Assembly (NCBI GenBank): GCA_023663805.1
Contig: JAMPGR010000001.1
Coordinates: forward strand, 1,040,066-1,104,065
DNA length: 64,000 bases
From: Clostridium sp.
GTDB lineage: Bacteria; Bacteroidota; Bacteroidia; Bacteroidales; Muribaculaceae
Direction of reading: 5' to 3'
The first letter of the stretch is position 1, and each line of letters starts with the position of its first letter. The notes beneath the pieces were generated by a model. It searched no databases, was not told the origin of the DNA, and saw only the letters and a program-made list of their open reading frames with translations. Below, in pieces: positions 1 through 7,696 of the stretch. A program made the translations under genes and the position numbers.

Positions 1-98
1 CTGATTCTGCTGCTGGTCCTGGTTCTGGTCCTGGTTCTGATCCTGGTTCTGGTCCTGGTTCTGGTCCTGGTTCTGATCCTGGTTCTGCTGTTCCTGCT
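1..98. repeat. CTGGTT-type minisatellite encoding a DQNQ tail
   Basis: Short units of the form ctggttctgrtc are repeated head to tail at the window edge. They encode Gln-Asn/Asp-Gln repeats at the visible C-terminus of the BatC-like protein. Slippage here would change tail length without breaking the frame, because units are multiples of three. Confidence 0.75.
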
Positions 99-585
99 GC
101 TTCAACTGGGCGATACGGAGGTTGTCGCGGGCCTCGTCGTTGTCGGGGTTGACACGAAGGGCCATCTTGTAGTATTCGATCGCGGGGCCATACTGGTCGG
201 CATTGAACAGGATGTTTCCCGAATTATAGGCGGCGAGTTCGCGAAGACGGTCGCTCGAGGCGTTACGGCTCAGGTCGTTCAGAATCTGGGTCGCATCCTT
301 GACGAGGTCGACCTTTTCGTTCGAGCCGTTGCCCTGGCGGAGATATGCGGCGGCGAGGTTATAGCGGGCAAGTTCGCTCCCGGGCATCTGTTCGAGGGCC
401 TTCTTGTAGAGAATCTCGGCGTCGGCGTAGCGTCCCTGGTTATAGAGTTTGTTTCCTTCGATTATCGTCAGACGGGTTTCGCGCTCGAGAGTCTCCTCGG
501 CCGATGCCGCGGGAGAGGCCGTGAAAATCGCCGCGACGAAAGCCACTGCCGAAATCAGCATTGTATTCTTGTCGAAGATTTTCAT
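1..585 (-). CDS. TPR protein of the Bat cluster (BatC-like), 3' end cut by window edge
   Basis: This frame stays open from an ATG at 585 to the window edge, so only the first 195 residues are visible. An N-terminal signal peptide (MKIFDKNTML, then an Ala-rich hydrophobic stretch to about residue 25) precedes two tetratricopeptide-like stretches (YNQGRYADAEILYKKAL; FNADQYGPAIEYYKMAL). The visible end is a Gln/Asn/Asp repeat (DQNQ units) encoded by a CTGGTT-rich minisatellite at 1-98. It begins 7 bp after batB in the same direction, which is the usual place of the TPR protein BatC or BatE. In Bacteroides the Bat proteins support aerotolerance and probably form a periplasmic or inner-membrane complex. 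The family assignment rests on TPRs plus context. The length of the repeat tail is unknown. Confidence 0.85.
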   Translation of the reverse strand, partial: MKIFDKNTMLISAVAFVAAIFTASPAASAEETLERETRLTIIEGNKLYNQGRYADAEILYKKALEQMPGSELARYNLAAAYLRQGNGSNEKVDLVKDATQILNDLSRNASSDRLRELAAYNSGNILFNADQYGPAIEYYKMALRVNPDNDEARDNLRIAQLKQQEQQNQDQNQDQNQDQNQDQNQDQNQDQQQNQ

Positions 586-592
586 CGTTGTC

Positions 593-1645
593 TTATTTTT
601 TAAAGAATGTGTATCGGGTCAGCCAGATAATCTTCCTGTAGGGGAGGAACACATTGACGACCATCATTATCAGCGCGATCCAGACGAAGACCGGGAACTG
701 CTCGGCCTCGGGGGAGAAGGAGACACGCTGATATTCGGTTTTCGACATCGTGTCGAGCTGGCGGTCGAGCTGGACGGCAGCATCGGAGTCGGCGCCGTTG
801 ACATAGATTCCCTTTCCGACCTTCGCGATCTCGCGGGCCTCTTTTTCGTTCAGGGCGGTCTTCACGATATTTCCCTCGGCGTCGGTCATCAAGCCTTTCT
901 CGCCGTTTTGGCGACGTACGGGAATTGGAACACCGTGTTCCGTGCCGAGGCCGATGACCTCGATCTGGATTCCGTTTCCGGCGATATGGCGGGCGGCCTC
1001 GATCGCGTTGTCCTCGAAGTTTTCGGCGTCGGTCACCAGGACGATCGCCTTGTCGAACGGCGAATCGGGGGTAAAGGAGTTAGCGGCCATTTCGAGGGCA
1101 GCGCCAATCGCCGTTCCCTGAGTCGCGACCATGCCGGGGCTGAGAGAGTTGACGAACATCTTGGCCGAGACGATGTCGGAGGTGATGGGAACCTGGGTGT
1201 AGGCCTCTCCGGCGAAGACAATCAGGCCTACCTTGTCGTTCTGCATCGAGTTAAGGAATTTTTCGATCAGGAGTTTTGCACGGGCCATTCTCGAGACACC
1301 CTCGGGGTCGGAGGTCGACGAGGCGAGCATCGAGTTCGACACATCGACACACAGCATTATCTCCATGCCGCGGACAGTTTCGGTTTCCTCGCCGGACGTT
1401 TCGGTCGCAGCCATACGGGGGCGTGCGACGGCTACGATGACTGCCGCGATCGCGATCAGTTCGACCGTCAGTTTGACCGCCGGGAGATATTTCGAACTGA
1501 GCGGCATCAGTTCCTGTTCGGACACCATCCGGCCGAAGCGCTGAAGTTTCTTTTTCCGGGCGATGCGGCCGAGGAAGAAGAGGCCGGCCAGCAGGGGGAT
1601 GACCAACAGAAGATAGAGATATTCGGGATGTGCGAAACTAAACAT
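593..1645 (-). CDS. batB: BatB-like VWA-domain membrane protein
   Basis: This 350-aa protein has two N-terminal membrane segments (about residues 8-27 and 59-75), a von Willebrand factor A domain with an intact MIDAS motif DVSNS (residues 101-105), and a C-terminal hydrophobic segment (about 318-335). The VWA domain would project into the periplasm and bind partners through a metal ion. It lies between the BatA-like VWA protein (43 bp upstream) and the TPR protein (7 bp downstream), the canonical batA-batB-batC order. Known role: aerotolerance/stress resistance in Bacteroides and homologues elsewhere, with no enzymatic activity established. The A versus B designation follows order and sequence style. 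Confidence 0.92.
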   Translation of the reverse strand: MFSFAHPEYLYLLLVIPLLAGLFFLGRIARKKKLQRFGRMVSEQELMPLSSKYLPAVKLTVELIAIAAVIVAVARPRMAATETSGEETETVRGMEIMLCVDVSNSMLASSTSDPEGVSRMARAKLLIEKFLNSMQNDKVGLIVFAGEAYTQVPITSDIVSAKMFVNSLSPGMVATQGTAIGAALEMAANSFTPDSPFDKAIVLVTDAENFEDNAIEAARHIAGNGIQIEVIGLGTEHGVPIPVRRQNGEKGLMTDAEGNIVKTALNEKEAREIAKVGKGIYVNGADSDAAVQLDRQLDTMSKTEYQRVSFSPEAEQFPVFVWIALIMMVVNVFLPYRKIIWLTRYTFFKK

Positions 1646-1688
1646 ATCGTTCTGATATTTAATTCAACATTACAATGGGCCGTATGTA

Positions 1689-2678
1689 TCAGGGAATTGT
1701 CCTCAGAAGGGTCTGTCTCAGGACGCCGACGAGGATCAGAATCGCGAGCGCGATCAGGGCCAGAGGTTCGTAACTATCTTCGGTCCGCGAAAAATTCCGG
1801 ACATCCATCTGGGTTTTTTCGAGCGAGTCGATCTCCTTGAAGATATCCGAAAGGACGGTGTTGCCGGTTGCGCGGTAGTATTTTCCGCCGGTGACGCGGG
1901 CAATATCCTTCAAGGTTGTTTCGTCGATCGTGACCGGCAGGTTACGGTATTCGATGCGACCGAATTCGTTTTCGACGGGGTATGGGGCTGTTCCCTGGGT
2001 TCCGATGCCGATCGTATAGACCTTTATACCCTCTTTTTTAGCGATTTCGGCAGCGGTCGCGGGGGTGACGATGCCGGTGTTGTTCGTGCCGTCGGTTATC
2101 AGGATGATGCTCTTCGATTTGGCTTTTCCATCCTTGATACGGTTGATTGCCGTTCCGAGGCCGTCGCCGATCGCAGTGCCGTCGGCGAGCATCCCCATCT
2201 CGATATCGTTGATATAACTGCTGACCAGGGCGCGGTCAGTCGTCATCGGGAGTCCGGTGAAACTTTCCTGGGCAAATATGACGATACCGATATTGTCGTT
2301 CTCGCGACCGGCGACGAACTGCGACGCGACCTTTTTGGCAGCCTCGAAACGGTTCGGCGTGAAGTCGCGGGCGAGCATGCTCGAGGAGATATCCATGCTG
2401 ATGACGATATCGGTTCCGAGGGTCGACGATGTGCTCCATTTGTCGCGCATCTGTGGCCGGGCGAGGATCACTATAAGCAGGGCGACGACAACCATCTGGA
2501 GGGCGAACAGGGCGTGGAGGAGTATCTCGCGGAACGAGACACCGATTTTAGCGAACGGCAGGGTTGTCGACAGTCCGATCGAGGCGTGGCGGCGGCGGAC
2601 CGAGTAGATATACCAGACGACACAGGGTATCAGCAGCAACAGGAGCCAGAGATATGCCGGATGTGCGAAATTCATCAT
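1689..2678 (-). CDS. batA: BatA-like VWA-domain membrane protein
   Basis: The protein has 329 aa. N-terminal membrane segments lie at about 8-26 and 56-74, a VWA domain follows with MIDAS motif DISSS (residues 96-100) and the conserved TDGTNN region, and a final TM segment sits near 303-325. The order matches BatA proteins, which share this fold with BatB. The start could be either of two adjacent ATG codons. It is preceded by the DUF4381-like gene (18 bp gap) and followed by batB, so one transcript from the moxR promoter probably covers all. Function is inferred from the family: a membrane VWA scaffold acting with MoxR ATPase and DUF58 protein. Confidence 0.92.
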   Translation of the reverse strand: MMNFAHPAYLWLLLLLIPCVVWYIYSVRRRHASIGLSTTLPFAKIGVSFREILLHALFALQMVVVALLIVILARPQMRDKWSTSSTLGTDIVISMDISSSMLARDFTPNRFEAAKKVASQFVAGRENDNIGIVIFAQESFTGLPMTTDRALVSSYINDIEMGMLADGTAIGDGLGTAINRIKDGKAKSKSIILITDGTNNTGIVTPATAAEIAKKEGIKVYTIGIGTQGTAPYPVENEFGRIEYRNLPVTIDETTLKDIARVTGGKYYRATGNTVLSDIFKEIDSLEKTQMDVRNFSRTEDSYEPLALIALAILILVGVLRQTLLRTIP

Positions 2679-2696
2679 AATATATTCAGGGAATAA

Positions 2697-3704
2697 TTAC
2701 TGTTCGACATTTTCTTTTTTCTCTCCTTCGGCGGCGGTTTCTGACTCGGCGGGTTCGGGAGCGGGACGGGTCGATTCGACGAATTCGACCGACTGGTTCC
2801 ATGTCCGGACGTTGTCGTCGGGGAGCGGGCGGAGTTTCGCGAATTTGACGAAGTCGGCCATGCTGAGAATCTCCTGCATCTGTTTGCGTGTCAGCCGAGT
2901 CTCGCTGTTTTCGCTCAGGGCGCGGAGGATCTCGGTCGATGTCATCTCCATGGCCGAGATACCGAAGCGGCGGTAGAGGTAGTTTCGAAGGATATCGGTC
3001 AGACGAGTATAAAACTCTCGTTCGTGTCCTTTTTCGCAGAGTTTCTCCTCGCGGAGTTCCCGGAGTGCGCCGATTGCTTCGTCGTATGGGGGTACCTGGC
3101 GTACGGTCTCGACCGCCGCTTTCCCGAGGTTTCGTTTCCAGTAGAGCCATGCCCAGATGCCGAGACCAATGACAGCCAGGGCGCAGAGAATCCAGAACAG
3201 GTAGTTATAGACCGAGCCGGGGATGAAGTCGAGGAAATGGCGGGATGGTTCCTCGACACCGGCGTAGTCATGGATTCTCCCCTGGAGCGAGTCGACGTTG
3301 GCGGGGACGACCTTCAGGACCGTGTGGTTCGACAGAACCGTATCCTGTCCGATCAGGACCTTCAGCGGCGGAATCGTGTAGAGGCCCGAGTCGAACGACT
3401 GGATCGTTATGTCGCGTCGCACGACGAGGCGACCGTTGGCGACCGAACTGTCGGCGATGACGGTCCGGATGACCTCGACCTCTTTTATCAGGGTGTCGGC
3501 TGCCGGAAGCAGAAGTTCGACCGGCTGCCCCTCGGGGGAATTCGTCTCGAGGTGGAGGGTCGTCTGTTTCCCCATCAGGATATAGGCAGAATCGAGGCTC
3601 GCGGTCGCGCGGGTCTGGGCGCCGACCTCCTGACCTCCGGAGAAAGCCAGAAGCAGGGCTGCGGCGAGAAACGGACGTCTGATATGTTTGTCGATAATGG
3701 TCAT
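2697..3704 (-). CDS. DUF4381/BatD-like membrane protein of the Bat cluster
   Basis: A 335-aa protein with an N-terminal signal sequence (about residues 1-30, ending near VGAQT), a predicted beta-rich periplasmic region, one TM helix at about 166-187 (FWILCALAVIGLGIWAWLYW) and a basic/helical cytoplasmic domain with REFYTRLTDILRNYLYRRFG. That arrangement fits the DUF4381-like proteins routinely encoded between DUF58 and BatA genes. Its start overlaps the DUF58 stop by 4 bp, indicating translational coupling. The last 40 residues are Glu/Ala-rich. No enzymatic motif is visible; a structural role in the MoxR/Bat complex is an inference. Confidence 0.8.
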   Translation of the reverse strand: MTIIDKHIRRPFLAAALLLAFSGGQEVGAQTRATASLDSAYILMGKQTTLHLETNSPEGQPVELLLPAADTLIKEVEVIRTVIADSSVANGRLVVRRDITIQSFDSGLYTIPPLKVLIGQDTVLSNHTVLKVVPANVDSLQGRIHDYAGVEEPSRHFLDFIPGSVYNYLFWILCALAVIGLGIWAWLYWKRNLGKAAVETVRQVPPYDEAIGALRELREEKLCEKGHEREFYTRLTDILRNYLYRRFGISAMEMTSTEILRALSENSETRLTRKQMQEILSMADFVKFAKLRPLPDDNVRTWNQSVEFVESTRPAPEPAESETAAEGEKKENVEQ

Positions 3705-4576
3705 CGTGAACTGCGTTGTTTGAACAGAGATATTAGCGATTTGACATAGTCTTCATCGGTCGAGATACACGTGTGGTCGACGCGGCATCTCGAGAAGGTG
3801 TTTGTCATGAACTGCTGGCGGTCGTACCACCATTTTCCGTAGGCTTTCCGGACAGTCTGCGACGAGGTGTCGATCCAGCGCTCGGCTCCGGACTCGAGGT
3901 CACGGACGCGCATCAGCCCGATGTCGGGCAACTGTGTGTCGCGCTTGTCATAGACCTGGACGGCGATGACGTCGTGCTTGCTCGAGGCGACCGACAGCGA
4001 CTTGTAGTAGTCGTTCGGATCGATGAAATCGGAGATCAGGAAGGTCGTACACCGTTTCTTCAGGGCATCAGTGAAATATTTCAGGGCCTGGGCGATGTCG
4101 GTTCCGTTGTCCTCGGGTTTGAAGTCGAGAAGTTCGCGGATGATATAGAGGATATGGCGTCTTCCTTTTTTCGGGGGAATGAATTTCTCGATTTTTCCCG
4201 AAAAGAATATGACACCGATCTTGTCGTTGTTCTGTATCGCCGAGAAAGCGATTGTCGCCGCGAGTTCCGCGACATATTCGCGCTTGATTTCGCCGACGGC
4301 TCCGAAGTTCCGGCTGCCGGAGACATCGACCAGAAGCATGACGGTCAGTTCGCGCTCCTCTTCGTAGACTTTGACATAGGGGTGGTTGTGGCGAGCGGTG
4401 ACGTTCCAGTCGATGTCGCGCACGTCGTCGCCGTATTGATACTCACGCACTTCCGCAAAGGTCATACCGCGACCTTTGAAGGCCGTGTGGTATTCGCCGG
4501 CAAAAATATTGCTGGAGAGCCCGCGGGTTTTGATTTCGATTTTGCGGACCTTGCGTAACAGTTCGTTTGCATCCAT
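3701..4576 (-). CDS. DUF58 domain protein
   Basis: This 291-aa soluble protein carries the DUF58 hallmark region GRGMTFAEVREYQYGDDVRDIDW near residues 36-58, followed by a VWA-like fold with a DVSGS motif (about 88-92). DUF58 proteins are encoded immediately after MoxR ATPases in most bacteria and are thought to be MoxR partners. Here only 3 bp separate it from moxR, and it overlaps the next gene by 4 bp. No signal peptide or TM segment is visible, so it should sit in the cytoplasm next to MoxR. Length is normal for the family. Confidence 0.93.
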   Translation of the reverse strand: MDANELLRKVRKIEIKTRGLSSNIFAGEYHTAFKGRGMTFAEVREYQYGDDVRDIDWNVTARHNHPYVKVYEEERELTVMLLVDVSGSRNFGAVGEIKREYVAELAATIAFSAIQNNDKIGVIFFSGKIEKFIPPKKGRRHILYIIRELLDFKPEDNGTDIAQALKYFTDALKKRCTTFLISDFIDPNDYYKSLSVASSKHDVIAVQVYDKRDTQLPDIGLMRVRDLESGAERWIDTSSQTVRKAYGKWWYDRQQFMTNTFSRCRVDHTCISTDEDYVKSLISLFKQRSSR

Positions 4577-4579
4577 GGA

Positions 4580-5575
4580 TCAGGGAACCTCTACCTTGTC
4601 GAGAATTTCGGTTATGACTTCGTCGGTTGTGATATTGTTTGCTTCGGCTTCGTAGGAGAGGCCGATGCGGTGGCGGAGCACATCGTGGCAGACGGCGCGG
4701 ATATCTTCGGGGATGACATAACCGCGGCTGTGGAGGAATGCGTAGGCTCGGGCAGCCTTTGCGAGGCTGATCGAGGCGCGCGGCGACGCTCCGAACGAAA
4801 TCAGGTTGGTCAGGTCATTCAGGCCGTATTCGCCGGGGACACGCGTCGCGTAGACGATGTCGACGATATAGCGCTCGATCTTTTCGTCGATATAGATCTG
4901 TTCGACGACCTCCTGTGCCTCGATAATCTCCTCGGGACGGAGAACCGGAGTTATGACCGGGCTGACGCGCGAGAGATTCTGGCGGATAATAAGTTTCTCC
5001 TCTTCGCGGGTCGGGTATCCGATGACTACCTTCAGGAGGAAACGGTCGACCTGGGCCTCGGGGAGGGGATAGGTACCCTCCTGTTCGATCGGGTTCTGGG
5101 TTGCCATGACGAGGAACGGATCGTCGAGTTTGAAGGTCGATTCGCCGATTGTGACCTGGCGTTCCTGCATCGCCTCGAGGAGTGCGCTCTGGACTTTTGC
5201 CGGGGCGCGGTTGATTTCGTCGGCGAGGACGAAGTTGGCGAAAATCGGGCCGCGCTTGATCTGGAACTGTTCCTTCTGGACGCTGTAGATCATCGTGCCG
5301 ATTACGTCGGCCGGAAGAAGGTCAGGGGTAAACTGAATGCGGCTGTATTTCGCGTCGATCAGTTGGGCGAGTGTTTTGATGGCGAGTGTTTTCGCAAGAC
5401 CCGGAACACCTTCGAGGAGAATGTGTCCGTTCGAGAGGAGTGCGATTAATAGCGATTCGACCAGGTGTTTCTGGCCGACGATTGTCTGATCCATGCCGCG
5501 GGTCAGAAGACCGATAAAGTTGCTCTTGCTGGCAATCAGATCGTTTAACTGTTTGATATTTACTGCGTCGCTCAT
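4580..5575 (-). CDS. MoxR-family AAA+ ATPase
   Basis: A 331-aa AAA+ ATPase with Walker A GVPGLAKT (residues 56-63), Walker B LADE (117-120), the MoxR-type sensor region MATQNPIEQEGTYPLPEAQ, and a C-terminal lid domain. MoxR ATPases act as chaperone-like assembly factors for VWA-domain proteins, and two such proteins (BatA and BatB) plus a DUF58 protein follow in the same operon. It is the first gene of the cluster. A TAnnTTTG-type element lies about 65 bp upstream of the start, but no good -33 element is seen. Confidence 0.95.
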   Translation of the reverse strand: MSDAVNIKQLNDLIASKSNFIGLLTRGMDQTIVGQKHLVESLLIALLSNGHILLEGVPGLAKTLAIKTLAQLIDAKYSRIQFTPDLLPADVIGTMIYSVQKEQFQIKRGPIFANFVLADEINRAPAKVQSALLEAMQERQVTIGESTFKLDDPFLVMATQNPIEQEGTYPLPEAQVDRFLLKVVIGYPTREEEKLIIRQNLSRVSPVITPVLRPEEIIEAQEVVEQIYIDEKIERYIVDIVYATRVPGEYGLNDLTNLISFGASPRASISLAKAARAYAFLHSRGYVIPEDIRAVCHDVLRHRIGLSYEAEANNITTDEVITEILDKVEVP

Positions 5576-5639
5576 GAGATTTTGAGTGTTTCTTATGCGT
5601 TGTTATATCCGCGGCATATGGTCGTCGCGAAATCGAATA

Positions 5640-5647
5640 CAAATTTA
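5640..5647 (-). promoter_or_regulatory. Putative -7 element of the moxR-bat operon
   Basis: TAAATTTG on the minus strand matches the Bacteroidota TAnnTTTG element and faces moxR. There is no TTTG at the expected 19-21 bp further upstream, so the assignment is tentative. Confidence 0.4.
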
Positions 5648-5730
5648 TATATTAACAACAGAACCCCGGTTAATGGTTTATGTTAAATTTAATTATTTTA
5701 GGTTTAACTCTTTTAAATCCCTGCGGATTT

Positions 5731-6468
5731 TCAAAAATTCTCAAGTCGTTCTTTCCATACTGTCGCGGTGTCTTCATGCTTTTCGGGCGATCCGGTCAGG
5801 GTCGAAAAAACAAAGAATGAAATTGCTGCGCCAAGGGCCAGACCTGTAATCAGGCCGATGATGAACATCTGCCATCCTGCGGTTGAGCGTGCATCTTCCT
5901 CTTCGGCTTCCCCGACCTCTTCGATATCCGGCTCAGCGGGATCGTCAACTGGTTCAGGCTCGGGACAATAATCGGGGACGATCGGGATTGCCGGATCCGG
6001 CACCGGATCCGGCACCGGATCCAGTTCGGCGACTGGCTCCGGTTCCGGTCCGAAGACTGGCCCCGGTTCCGGCTCGGCTACTGGTTCCGGCTCGGCAAAG
6101 GGCTCTGTTTCCGGTTCCGGCTCTGCAATAGCCGCCTGTTCGAAAACAGGTTCGGGCTCTGAGGCGGGATCTTCGTCAGGCTGTTCGAGCATGTCGGCGG
6201 TAACACCGGGATTCAGTTCGACCGCTTCGAACATCGCGAAGGGGGCGTTGACACTATGTGCGAGGTGTTCGTCGGGGGTGAAGATGACCCCACGGCCGGT
6301 TACGCTGAACGAACCGATACCATCGAGTGTCGCGGCGGAATGTGCGACGAGGTTGTCGGCCAGTCTGGCGAAGATGTTTCTCAGAGCGGTCTCGACCTCT
6401 TGCGGCTCCATCGAGGCACGGCGGGCGACGAGAGCGCTGATTTGCTGAAAATTTATTTTTTCATTCAT
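5731..6468 (-). CDS. Membrane-anchored HU-like protein with Pro-Glu-rich linker
   Basis: Residues 1-85 resemble an HU/IHF subunit in layout: a helical N-terminus (INFQQISALVARRASMEPQEV), then GIGSFSVTGRG in place of the usual GFGTF strand. Residues 95-190 are a Glu-Pro/Asp-Pro-rich linker, and 199-224 form one clear TM helix (WQMFIIGLITGLALGAAISF) followed by a short charged tail of about 20 residues. The DNA-binding beta arm is not obvious, so DNA contact is uncertain. The gene overlaps the upstream small HU-like gene by 8 bp, suggesting coupled expression. Topology would place the HU-like domain on the opposite side of the linker from the membrane, probably cytoplasmic. The function is unknown; a nucleoid-membrane tether is an inference. 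Confidence 0.8.
   Translation of the reverse strand: MNEKINFQQISALVARRASMEPQEVETALRNIFARLADNLVAHSAATLDGIGSFSVTGRGVIFTPDEHLAHSVNAPFAMFEAVELNPGVTADMLEQPDEDPASEPEPVFEQAAIAEPEPETEPFAEPEPVAEPEPGPVFGPEPEPVAELDPVPDPVPDPAIPIVPDYCPEPEPVDDPAEPDIEEVGEAEEEDARSTAGWQMFIIGLITGLALGAAISFFVFSTLTGSPEKHEDTATVWKERLENF
5980..6130. repeat. GC-rich imperfect repeat encoding the EP/DP linker
   Basis: The strand shows many imperfect copies of a ggttccggctc-type unit and two exact neighbouring copies of ggatccggcacc (5993-6018 region). They encode the Glu-Pro and Asp-Pro repeats of the membrane-anchored HU-like protein. Linker length is therefore likely to vary between strains. Confidence 0.65.
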
Positions 6469-6685
6469 CGCCGATACGTTTTCTGAGCAGAACGCTCGGT
6501 TTGAAACGGATGTCGATTCGCGGGGGGCAAAGGCGCTGTTGTCCGCTTGCGGGGTCGGTCTCGATATGTTCGTCCGACTTTTCGGCAGAGAAGGTGCCGA
6601 ACCCGGGAACGGCGATCGAATTGAGTTGAGACAGCTGGGCTCGGATTTCGTCAGCGAACAGTTCTGTCAGTTTGTTGTCGTCCAT
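6461..6685 (-). CDS. Short HU/IHF-like DNA-binding protein
   Basis: At 74 aa this is shorter than typical HU (about 90 aa). The N-terminal helix pair (LTELFADEIRAQLSQLNSI) is followed by VPGFGTFSAEKSDE, which matches the HU signature strand, and it ends with FKPSVLLRKRIGDE, similar to the HU C-terminal helix (F+PS..L+..I). The flexible DNA-clamping arm seems shortened. The gene lies downstream of the glycosyltransferase and overlaps the membrane-anchored HU-like gene by 8 bp, so the two products may pair as a heterodimer. HU-fold membership is well supported; the partner idea is an inference. Confidence 0.8.
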   Translation of the reverse strand: MDDNKLTELFADEIRAQLSQLNSIAVPGFGTFSAEKSDEHIETDPASGQQRLCPPRIDIRFKPSVLLRKRIGDE

Positions 6686-6727
6686 TGGGTCTGGAGTGAA
6701 ATTCGGTTATGGGAGGGATCTGATTTT

Positions 6728-7687
6728 TCAGAAGAGTGTATCCTTAATTTCGTAGCGCGGGCGGTGTTTGACCTCCACGAAGATTTTTCCTATATATTCG
6801 CCGACGACACCGATGCTCATCAGTATCAGACTCCCGAGGAACCAGACCGAGAGCATCAGCGATGCCCATCCGGCGATTGTCTCTCCGCCGAAGTAGGATA
6901 GCAGGACATAGATGACCGTCAGCAGATCGAGGCAGAGGAGAATCAGTCCGAGAAAGAAGATTATGCGTATCGGTTTGGCGGAGAAGGATGTTATGCCGTC
7001 GATCGAAAAACTGAGCATCTTTTTCAGCGGATATTTCGATTCGCCGGCGACGCGCTGATTGCGGGTGTAGCCGACGGTTGTTGTGCGGAGTCCGATCTGC
7101 GGGACTATACCCCGCAGGAACAGGTTGCTTTCGTTGTAGTGTGACAGCAGTTCGAGGGCGCGGCTGCTCATCAGACGGAAGTCGGCATGGTCGTAGACAG
7201 TCTCGAGACCCATGTTCTTCTGGAGGGAATAGAACGCGTGGGCAGAGGTTCGTTTGAACCAGGTGTCGGTGTCGCGGTTGTCGCGGACGCCGTAGACAAT
7301 CTCATACCCCTCGAGATATTTTCTGACCATCGCGACAATCGCTTCGGGATCGTCCTGGAGGTCGGCGTCGATCGATACGGCGATGTCGCAGTTTTCGCGC
7401 GCGGTCATCAGTCCGGCAAGGAGTGCATACTGATGGCCGCGGTTGTGGGCCAGGGCGATTCCTTTGACCCGCGGCGATTTTTCGTGGAGCCGGCCGATTA
7501 CTTCCCATGTCGCGTCGCGGCTTCCGTCGTCACAACAGAGGATATAACTCGAAGGTGCAACGAGAGCTGAACCGACCATCCGGTCGATCAGCTCTTCGAG
7601 TGCTTTGGCCGTGTGCGGGAGTGCCTCCTCTTCGTTATAGCAGGGGATGACGATTGCCAGACGGGGTAGGGAAGTGGTGCCAGTCAC
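6728..7687 (-). CDS. GT2 family glycosyltransferase, polyprenyl-phosphate (DPM1/GtrB-like)
   Basis: This 319-aa protein begins with a GT-A fold domain (VIPCYNEEEALP at about 12-23; CDDGSRDAT; and the metal-binding region SIDADLQDDPEAI). It ends with two TM helices (about 238-262 and 274-298). The domain order matches polyprenyl-phosphate mannosyl/glucosyltransferases of the DPM1/GtrB/ArnC class, which load a sugar onto undecaprenyl phosphate at the inner membrane for use by a periplasmic transferase. It sits 9 bp after proS and is probably co-transcribed with it. The sugar specificity cannot be read from the sequence. Confidence 0.92.
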   Translation of the reverse strand: MTGTTSLPRLAIVIPCYNEEEALPHTAKALEELIDRMVGSALVAPSSYILCCDDGSRDATWEVIGRLHEKSPRVKGIALAHNRGHQYALLAGLMTARENCDIAVSIDADLQDDPEAIVAMVRKYLEGYEIVYGVRDNRDTDTWFKRTSAHAFYSLQKNMGLETVYDHADFRLMSSRALELLSHYNESNLFLRGIVPQIGLRTTTVGYTRNQRVAGESKYPLKKMLSFSIDGITSFSAKPIRIIFFLGLILLCLDLLTVIYVLLSYFGGETIAGWASLMLSVWFLGSLILMSIGVVGEYIGKIFVEVKHRPRYEIKDTLF

Positions 7688-7696
7688 GGTTCGGGA

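Noticed and set aside
1..98. CRISPR or tRNA-like repeat at the window edge
   Set aside because: Units are in frame and encode the Gln-rich tail of a TPR protein.
449..1840. Long plus-strand open frame (463 codons) opposite batB
   Set aside because: It is antisense to two clear VWA-domain genes, has no recognisable domain and arises from GC-rich codon use.
3763..3776. parS site around a CACGTG core
   Set aside because: Only the central six bases match; flanks differ, and it lies inside the DUF58 coding sequence.
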